NCBI GenBank assembly: GCA_023818695.1
Contig: JAMWCF010000001.1
Location: 434,001-498,000, forward strand
Origin: Candidatus Omnitrophota bacterium
GTDB taxonomy: Bacteria > Omnitrophota > Koll11 > 1-14-0-20-64-10
Length of the DNA: 64,000 nucleotides
Reading direction: 5' to 3'
The translations under genes and the position numbers were made by a program. The notes under the pieces were generated by a model. It was not told where the DNA came from. It saw only the letters and a program-made list of their open reading frames with translations, and ran no database searches. Positions 56,884 to 64,000 of the stretch are shown here, piece by piece (positions within the stretch are counted from its first letter, which is position 1; every line of letters starts with the position of its first letter).

Positions 56884-57591
56884 CTATCCTTTCAAAGGCG
56901 CCTGTTGTTCCGGATAACGCAGCTCCGCCGCTTCATCCCGCTGGCCCGACGCCGCCTGTTTTTGAGATGGGGCCTCCTCCTTGTAAATCCACGCCTTCAC
57001 GCCAATGGCGCCGTAAGTGGTCCTCGCCTCACAAAAACCGAAGTCGATATCCGCCCGAAAAGTCCCCAGAGGTATCTTGCCCTCCCTGTAGCTCTCGACG
57101 CGGGACATCTCGGCGCCGCCCAACCGCCCGGCGCACCGAATCCGGACCCCCTTGCCTCCCGAGGTCATCGCCACCTGAACAGCCCGCTTCATGGCCCTCC
57201 GAAAACCGATCTGCTTCTCCAACTGGAAAGCGACGTTCTCGGCGATCAACTGAGCATCGATAGCCGGATTCTTAACCTCTTTGATGTCAATCGCCATTTC
57301 GCGGCCGGTCTTCGCATGCAGCTCTTCCCGCAGCCGGTCGATGTCGGCCCCGCGGCGGCCTATGATGATCCCGGGGCGCGCGGAATGGATGATGACCCGA
57401 ACCTTGCTGGGGGTCCGCTCAATCTCAATCTTTGAAATCGCCGCGTTTGAAAGACTCTTCTTGATATGATGCCGGATTTTCTCGTCTTCCATCAACAGCC
57501 GGCCGAAACTCTGTTTTTTGGAAAACCAGCGGGAGTTCCATGTCCGGTTGATCTGCAGCCGGTTGGCCAGCGGGGGTACCTTATGACCCAT
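56884..57591 (-). CDS. rpsC: 30S ribosomal protein uS3
   Basis: A 235-residue uS3 at the mRNA entry channel. KH domain with PGIIIGRRGADIDRLREELH; then MTSGGKGVRIRCAGRLGGAE and GTFRADIDFGFCEARTTYGA. The C-terminal ~25 residues are Gln/Ala/Glu-rich. It overlaps the end of rplV by 11 bases. Confidence 0.97.
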   Translation of the reverse strand: MGHKVPPLANRLQINRTWNSRWFSKKQSFGRLLMEDEKIRHHIKKSLSNAAISKIEIERTPSKVRVIIHSARPGIIIGRRGADIDRLREELHAKTGREMAIDIKEVKNPAIDAQLIAENVAFQLEKQIGFRRAMKRAVQVAMTSGGKGVRIRCAGRLGGAEMSRVESYREGKIPLGTFRADIDFGFCEARTTYGAIGVKAWIYKEEAPSQKQAASGQRDEAAELRYPEQQAPLKG

Positions 57592-57937
57592 CGGTCGCCT
57601 TTCCTTTCTTCACATCCAATTCAATCGTTAAATGGGAAAACTTCTTCCGGATGATGACCCCTCTTCCCATCGACGCCGCCCGGAGCCGTTTCATGACGGG
57701 CCCCTGATCTGTCATGATCTTGGAGATCACCAACTGCTCCTCCGTCCAGGCGCCGCCGCGCGTCGCATTGGTTACGGCGCTGCGAAAAACCTTCTCGATC
57801 GGCCGGGCGGCCCCCTTCGGCAAGTGCCGCAGGAGAGCGCCGGCCCGGGGAACGTCGAGCCCGCGGATCAATCTCGCCACCGCCCGAATCTTGCGGGGAG
57901 CCACCGGAATGTATTTGCCCTTCGCTTGTGAAATCAT
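57581..57937 (-). CDS. rplV: 50S ribosomal protein uL22
   Basis: A 118-residue uL22: VAPRKIRAVARLIRGLDVPR, AVTNATRGGAWTEEQLVISK, and the exit-tunnel loop region DQGPVMKRLRAASMGRGVII. It starts 32 bases after rpsS and overlaps rpsC by 11 bases. Standard length. Confidence 0.97.
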   Translation of the reverse strand: MISQAKGKYIPVAPRKIRAVARLIRGLDVPRAGALLRHLPKGAARPIEKVFRSAVTNATRGGAWTEEQLVISKIMTDQGPVMKRLRAASMGRGVIIRKKFSHLTIELDVKKGKATDGS

Positions 57938-57969
57938 CTTCTTCGATACCCCTGCTTAAGCATCAACCA

Positions 57970-58257
57970 TTACGTGGGAGAAGGCGGCTTGGTGACACCC
58001 TTGACCCCATGCTTCTTGAATATCCGAGTCGGAGCAAATTCACCCAGCTTATGTCCCACCATGTTCTCCGTAATGAAAACAGGCAGAAACTTCGCCCCGT
58101 TATGGACCAGGAAAGTAAACCCTACAAACTCCGGAGTGACCGTCGACCGCCTGGACCAGGTCTTGATCGGTTTTCGGTCCCCTCCCTTGATCATCTTTTC
58201 GATCTTTTCCAGCAGATGCTGGTCCACGAAAGCCCCTTTTTTCGTTGATCGTGACAT
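57970..58257 (-). CDS. rpsS: 30S ribosomal protein uS19
   Basis: A 95-residue uS19 of the 30S head: MSRSTKKGAFVDQHLLEKIE, KTWSRRSTVTPEFVGFTFLV, HNGAKFLPVFITENMVGHKL, GEFAPTRIFKKHG. Two bases separate it from rplB. Standard. Confidence 0.97.
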   Translation of the reverse strand: MSRSTKKGAFVDQHLLEKIEKMIKGGDRKPIKTWSRRSTVTPEFVGFTFLVHNGAKFLPVFITENMVGHKLGEFAPTRIFKKHGVKGVTKPPSPT

Positions 58258-58259
58258 CC

Positions 58260-59087
58260 TTACCGCCGCCGTTTCACAATGTATTTGTTAGAAGTCTTCC
58301 GTTTATGCCGCGTCTTAAATCCTTTTGTCCCCCATCCCCAGGGAGAAACAGGATGAGGGTTCCCTTGGCCGGACTTGCCTTCGCCGCCGCCGTGCGGATG
58401 ATCGTGCGGGTTCATCGCGATGCCGCGTACATTCGGCCGGCGCCCCAGCCAGCGGCTCCGGCCGGCTTTGCCTAAGGAGATGGTGTTGTGCTCTTCATGG
58501 CCCAGCTGGCCGATGGTGGCGTAGCAGTTCTGGGCGACCATCCGTATTTCCCCGGAAGGCAGCCGCAGCGTCACCAGCTCCCCCTCCTTGGCCAATAACT
58601 GCGCTACCCCGCCGGCGGAGCGGACCATCTGCCCCCCCCTGCCCGGCTGTAGCTCAATGTTGTGCACCATCGTTCCCAGAGGGATGTTTTTCAATGGCAG
58701 GGCGTTCCCGGTTGCAATCTCTGCCCCTTCCCCCGCCATGATCTGGGCACCCACCGTCAGTTCTTTCGGGGCCAAAATGTACCGACGCTCCTGATCCGCG
58801 TACTCGACCAGGGCCAACCGCGCAGATCGGTTTGGATCGTATTCGATGGCGACGACGCGGGCCGGCATATCCCTCTTATCCCGTTTGAAGTCGACCAGAC
58901 GAATCATCCTCTTATGGCCGCCGCCGCGGTGCCTGGCCGTCACCCGGCCCCGGTTGTTGCGTCCGCCGGTCCGTTGGCGGGGAGCCAACAGCCGTTTCTC
59001 CGGTTCACTTTTTGTGATCTCCTCGAAGGAGGCCGTTGTCATGTGCCTCCGGGAAGGCGTGTATGGTTTGTATGTTTTAACAGGCAT
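58260..59087 (-). CDS. rplB: 50S ribosomal protein uL2
   Basis: A 275-residue uL2 needed for subunit association and peptidyl transfer: PVKTYKPYTPSRRHMTTASF, GRNNRGRVTARHRGGGHKRM, and the C-terminal RGIAMNPHDHPHGGGEGKSG containing the key His. Start ATG 59087 overlaps the rplW stop as TAATG; the longer open frame is a shadow of rplW. Confidence 0.98.
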   Translation of the reverse strand: MPVKTYKPYTPSRRHMTTASFEEITKSEPEKRLLAPRQRTGGRNNRGRVTARHRGGGHKRMIRLVDFKRDKRDMPARVVAIEYDPNRSARLALVEYADQERRYILAPKELTVGAQIMAGEGAEIATGNALPLKNIPLGTMVHNIELQPGRGGQMVRSAGGVAQLLAKEGELVTLRLPSGEIRMVAQNCYATIGQLGHEEHNTISLGKAGRSRWLGRRPNVRGIAMNPHDHPHGGGEGKSGQGNPHPVSPWGWGTKGFKTRHKRKTSNKYIVKRRR

Positions 59088-59371
59088 TAGGTCGCCACCT
59101 CGAGCTTGGACCCTTCCGCCAAGGTCACCACGGCCCTCTTCCAGTTGGAACGCAGTCCCCACCGGTAACGGACCCGCAACGGCTTGCCGGGCATATTGCT
59201 GGTGCTGACCTTCTCTACCTTCACCTTAAAAAGATCCTCCACGGCCCGCTTGATCTCAGGCTTAGTCGCCTTCACATCCACGGCGAAGAAGTATTTTCGA
59301 TGCTTTTCCAGACCGGTCCCCTTCTCCGTTCTCATCAACTCCTTGATAACATCCGCCGATAACCTGTTCAT
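59087..59371 (-). CDS. rplW: 50S ribosomal protein uL23
   Basis: A 94-residue uL23 at the exit tunnel, docking site for trigger factor and SRP: VIKELMRTEKGTGLEKHRKY, FFAVDVKATKPEIKRAVEDL, FKVKVEKVSTSNMPGKPLRV. The start overlaps the rplD stop (ATGA). Confidence 0.96.
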   Translation of the reverse strand: MNRLSADVIKELMRTEKGTGLEKHRKYFFAVDVKATKPEIKRAVEDLFKVKVEKVSTSNMPGKPLRVRYRWGLRSNWKRAVVTLAEGSKLEVAT

Positions 59372-59988
59372 GCGACCACCCCCTCCAACTCCTTCAATCC
59401 CTGTGCGCTCAAAACCAGACGGGGATGGGCCAGCACATCGTAGCAGTTCAGATCCCGGGCCGGTTTGACCGACACCAGAGGGATATTCCTGGCAATCCGG
59501 GCGAGCTGCGTGTTCGGCTGATCCACTACCAGCAGCGCGCCGCCCGACACGCGCAGCTTTTTCAACAGCTGGGCTAAAGACTTCGTCTTCGGTTCCAATC
59601 CCTCAAAAGATTCCACGGCCAGCATGGCCTTCTCGGAAACCTTGACCCGCAGGCTGTTCACCAGAGCTTTCCGACGGATAGCGGCCGGCAGGGAGTACCT
59701 GTATTCCCTCGGATGCGGCCCGAAAACGATGCCGCCCTTGCGCCAGATCGGCGAACGGATCGTCCCATGCCTGGCCTGCCCGGTATGCTTTTGCCTCCAC
59801 GGCTTCTTCCCGCCACCCCGGACCTCGCCACGGGTCTTCGTGTCGGCGTTGCCCTCCCGCTGGTTTGCCAAATACATCCGCACCGCCTGCCACAAGATGT
59901 CCTGGCTCACAGGCCCTTCCAAGGCAGCCGGCAGAGAAAGCTCCCCGACGACTTTCCCTTCCAGGTTGTGAAGCTCAATCGAAGGCAT
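59368..59988 (-). CDS. rplD: 50S ribosomal protein uL4
   Basis: A 206-residue uL4: MYLANQREGNADTKTRGEVR, GGGKKPWRQKHTGQARHGTI, RSPIWRKGGIVFGPHPREYR are the tunnel-loop segments; the globular part ends DLNCYDVLAHPRLVLSAQGL. The ATG sits one base inside the end of rplC (TAATG-type overlap at 59988). In E. coli uL4 represses the S10 operon. Confidence 0.97.
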   Translation of the reverse strand: MPSIELHNLEGKVVGELSLPAALEGPVSQDILWQAVRMYLANQREGNADTKTRGEVRGGGKKPWRQKHTGQARHGTIRSPIWRKGGIVFGPHPREYRYSLPAAIRRKALVNSLRVKVSEKAMLAVESFEGLEPKTKSLAQLLKKLRVSGGALLVVDQPNTQLARIARNIPLVSVKPARDLNCYDVLAHPRLVLSAQGLKELEGVVA

Positions 59989-60740
59989 TACTTCTTCGCC
60001 CCTCCTTTGGGAGCGGCAGCCCCCTTCGCCGCGGCGGCTGCCTTGGCGGCAGCCGGCGCCGCTGTCTTCTTCTTAGCCGGTTGCACGATGACGGCCGACG
60101 ATCTCGGTTTCTTCCTCGACTTGCGAATGAAGAGGATCCCCTTGTTATGGCCCGGAACAGATCCTTTCACCAAAAGGAGGTGATTTGCGGCGTCGACACG
60201 GATCACCTCCACCGCCTGCGTCGTGACCCTTCTGGCGGCCATCCGACCCGGCAGGTGGTGCCCTTTGTACACCCGGCCCGGCGTGGTGGTGGAACCGATT
60301 GATCCCGGAGCCCGGTGAGACATCGAACCGTGCGTTTGAGGGCCACCCTTCCAATGCCAGCGCTTCACCCCTCCCTGAAAACCCTTTCCGATCGATGTTC
60401 CAGTGATGTCCACCCGATCGCCCGGCTTGAAGATGTCGACCGAAACGACAGCGCCGACCTCATACTTCTGGTCTTCGGGCAGCCGAAACTCTCCGAGAAC
60501 CTGCTTGACCGTCACGCCCGCTTTCTTGAAATGACCGATGACCGCTTTCGTCATCCTGGCTTCCTTCGCATCCGAGAACCCGAGCTGAACCGCCTTGTAG
60601 CCATCCTTTTCAGGGGACTTGGCTTGCACCACCGTGCAAGGCCCTGCTTCTAGAACGGAAACCGGCACAACACGGCCGTCCGGATGGAAGACGTTCGTCA
60701 TCCCCAACTTCCTGCCTATCAATCCGATCCCGGGTTTCAT
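59988..60740 (-). CDS. rplC: 50S ribosomal protein uL3 with Ala/Lys-rich tail
   Basis: A 250-residue uL3. Core: GLIGRKLGMTNVFHPDGRVV, GTSIGKGFQGGVKRWHWKGG, THGSMSHRAPGSIGSTTTPG, GRMAARRVTTQAVEVIRVDA, VKGSVPGHNKGILFIRKS. After about residue 212 a tail follows that is Ala/Lys/Pro-rich and ends KGAAAPKGGAKK. Bacterial uL3 usually stops near residue 210. The tail resembles that of the small basic protein at 5366-5674. Confidence 0.97.
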   Translation of the reverse strand: MKPGIGLIGRKLGMTNVFHPDGRVVPVSVLEAGPCTVVQAKSPEKDGYKAVQLGFSDAKEARMTKAVIGHFKKAGVTVKQVLGEFRLPEDQKYEVGAVVSVDIFKPGDRVDITGTSIGKGFQGGVKRWHWKGGPQTHGSMSHRAPGSIGSTTTPGRVYKGHHLPGRMAARRVTTQAVEVIRVDAANHLLLVKGSVPGHNKGILFIRKSRKKPRSSAVIVQPAKKKTAAPAAAKAAAAAKGAAAPKGGAKK

Positions 60741-60751
60741 TCCATGCAGTC

Positions 60752-61060
60752 CTATTTGATTTCGACGTCCACGCCGGCCGGAAGATCCAGCTTCCGGAGA
60801 GCGTCGATTGTTTTGGAGGTCGGGTTCATAATGTCCAGCAGCCGCTTATGAGTTTTCATCTGGAACTGCTCCCGTGACTTCTTATCGACATGAGGGGACC
60901 GCAGAACGGTGTAGATCTCCCTGCGAGTCGGAAGGGGGATTGGTCCCGACACCTCCGCCCCGGTCCGCCGCGCGGATTCCACAATCTCCGCCATCGACTG
61001 ATCCAGCAGACGATGGTCGTAAGCCTTTAATTTGATCCTGATCTTGCGTTCACCAGACAT
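60752..61060 (-). CDS. rpsJ: 30S ribosomal protein uS10
   Basis: A 102-residue uS10, also the NusE partner of NusB: IRIKLKAYDHRLLDQSMAEI, GPIPLPTRREIYTVLRSPHV, DKKSREQFQMKTHKRLLDIM. It begins ten bases after fusA; tuf, which often lies between them, is absent here. Confidence 0.97.
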   Translation of the reverse strand: MSGERKIRIKLKAYDHRLLDQSMAEIVESARRTGAEVSGPIPLPTRREIYTVLRSPHVDKKSREQFQMKTHKRLLDIMNPTSKTIDALRKLDLPAGVDVEIK

Positions 61061-61069
61061 AGTCCCCTC

Positions 61070-63169
<2,100 letters not shown>

Positions 63170-63182
63170 CGTCTTCCCATTA

Positions 63183-63653
63183 TTACCACCGGTAATGACT
63201 GAAAGCCTTGTTGGCTTCAGCCGACCGGTGCATATCGTCTTTCTTCTTGACCGCGGAACCCTGCCCCTGGTAGGCCGCCATAAACTCTTCCGCCAACCGG
63301 TCCTTCATCGGCTTGCCGGTCCGGCTCCTGGCGAAATCGCGCAGCCACCGCATGGCCAGAAAAGTTCCCCGGTCCTGCCGGACCTCCACGGGGACCTGAT
63401 AGGTGGCCCCTCCCACCCGGCGCGCCTTTACTTCCACATGGGGGCGGGCGTTTTCCAGCGCCTTCTGAAAAACTTCAAGCCGGTTCTCGACCTTCAACTT
63501 TTCCGCCGCCATATCCAGCGCGTCGTAAACGATTCTCTCGGCAATCGATTTCTTGCCCCTCATCATCGTCATGTTGATGAACTTCTGAACGGCCCGCGAA
63601 TTGTATTTCGCGTCCGGAAGAGACTGTCTTTTCCCAGACTGTTTCTTGCGCAC
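63183..63653 (-). CDS. rpsG: 30S ribosomal protein uS7
   Basis: A 156-residue uS7 that nucleates the 30S head: QKFINMTMMRGKKSIAERIV, ALENARPHVEVKARRVGGAT, YQVPVEVRQDRGTFLAMRWL. Start GTG 63653 has AAGGA nine bases upstream and stands four bases after the rpsL stop; the longer open frame is a shadow of rpsL. Length fits the family exactly. Confidence 0.96.
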   Translation of the reverse strand: MRKKQSGKRQSLPDAKYNSRAVQKFINMTMMRGKKSIAERIVYDALDMAAEKLKVENRLEVFQKALENARPHVEVKARRVGGATYQVPVEVRQDRGTFLAMRWLRDFARSRTGKPMKDRLAEEFMAAYQGQGSAVKKKDDMHRSAEANKAFSHYRW

Positions 63654-63657
63654 TTTT

Positions 63658-64000
63658 TTATTCCTTCGGCCTTTTGGCCCCGTATTTCGACCTCGACTTG
63701 CGGCGGTTGTTGACGCCAGCCGAGTCCAAGGTCCCGCGGACGATGTGGTAGCGGACCCCCGGCAAATCCTTGACGCGCCCACCGCGCACCAGAACGATCG
63801 AGTGCTCCTGGAGATTATGCCCCTCGCCCGGAATGTAGGCGGTCACTTCCGTTTTATTCGTCAGACGCACGCGGGCGATTTTCCGAAGGGCCGAGTTCGG
63901 CTTCTTTGGCGTCATGGTGCGCACCTGGACGCACACGCCGCGGACTTGAGGCCGCGCTTCCAAAGCGGGCGATTTCGAACGCTTTCTTCTCTCTTTTCTT
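63658..64000 (-). CDS. rpsL: 30S ribosomal protein uS12 (5' end beyond the window)
   Basis: The decoding-centre protein uS12. Visible: RVRTMTPKKPNSALRK-type VQVRTMTPKKPNSALRKIAR, VRLTNKTEVTAYIPGEGHNL, VRGGRVKDLPGVRYHIVRGT. The frame remains open to the right edge, where it reads KRSKSPALEARPQVRGVC, the usual region after the basic N-terminal arm, so only the first ~20 codons are missing. The TTG at 63963 is not the real start. rpsG follows after four bases. Confidence 0.96.
   Translation of the reverse strand, partial: RKERRKRSKSPALEARPQVRGVCVQVRTMTPKKPNSALRKIARVRLTNKTEVTAYIPGEGHNLQEHSIVLVRGGRVKDLPGVRYHIVRGTLDSAGVNNRRKSRSKYGAKRPKE

Noticed and set aside
57970..61060. Possible attenuator or uL4-binding leader within the S10 cluster.
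   Set aside because: Gaps there are 32 bases or less, and the operon start lies beyond the right edge of the window.

Overview
The window looks like a chromosomal segment of an uncultured diderm bacterium, most likely from the PVC superphylum and probably Omnitrophota. The main lineage marker is the small basic protein at 5366-5674, a family I know only from Planctomycetes, Verrucomicrobia, Chlamydiae and Omnitrophota. An outer membrane is indicated by a TonB-dependent receptor, two TonB-like proteins, ADP-heptose genes (gmhA, hldE adenylyltransferase half) and an HtrB-type acyltransferase. The base composition is moderately GC-rich. Every gene I accept lies on the minus strand, so transcription runs from the right edge to the left edge. 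ATGA, GTGA and TAATG stop/start overlaps are very common.

Right half (64000-44600): an almost unbroken str-S10-spc-alpha ribosomal superoperon, rpsL (cut by the window edge)-rpsG-fusA-rpsJ-rplC-rplD-rplW-rplB-rpsS-rplV-rpsC-rplP-rpmC-rpsQ-rplN-rplX-rplE-rpsN-rpsH-rplF-rplR-rpsE-rplO-secY-adk-map-infA-rpmJ-rpsM-rpsK-rpsD-rpoA-rplQ. rpmD (uL30) is absent between rpsE and rplO. Metabolic and envelope genes follow with short gaps: aspartate-type aminotransferase, isocitrate dehydrogenase, lipA, a DapL/AlaC-type aminotransferase, a GT28 glycosyltransferase, a lipid A-type acyltransferase, a GT2 glycosyltransferase and pcm. A probable terminator/dyad lies at 37913-37942.

Middle (37912-29446): a 1360-residue exported protein with tandem Sec-like and Tat-like signals. 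Next comes a cobalamin-riboswitch operon (promoter 33794-33822, riboswitch about 33590-33780) encoding a BtuB-like receptor, a DUF6580 membrane protein and two TonB-like proteins. A clear promoter at 29642-29670 then serves rpsU, which is followed by an M16 peptidase, a MEMO protein, a DUF1844 protein, rmuC, a Trm112-like protein and aroQ.

Left half (23736-1): a promoter that appears to produce a leaderless efp mRNA starts efp-accB-accC-asp23-amaP-pfkA-gmhA-hldE-thiD2-thiE-pfkB-tRNA-Gly-ATPase-HIT-dgt. A second promoter precedes a PocR/GAF/HD-GYP c-di-GMP phosphodiesterase, a winged-helix protein, an AsmA-like protein, a lipoprotein and a one-chain helicase-nuclease. A third, again leaderless-looking, precedes a SPOR protein, the small basic protein, an SH3 protein, a tRNA-binding protein, nnrE, an M50 protease, aroB, rnc, a GNAT and a second SPOR protein.

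The most interesting signals are start codons lying directly after -10 boxes, three genes whose expected N-termini can only begin at AUC or AUA, the DUF6580 protein as a candidate inner-membrane cobamide importer, the doubly signalled 1360-residue protein, and ThiD2 and ThiE on separate overlapping frames. I found no CRISPR array, insertion sequence, prophage or defence island. All family names come from reading motifs by eye; no database search was run.
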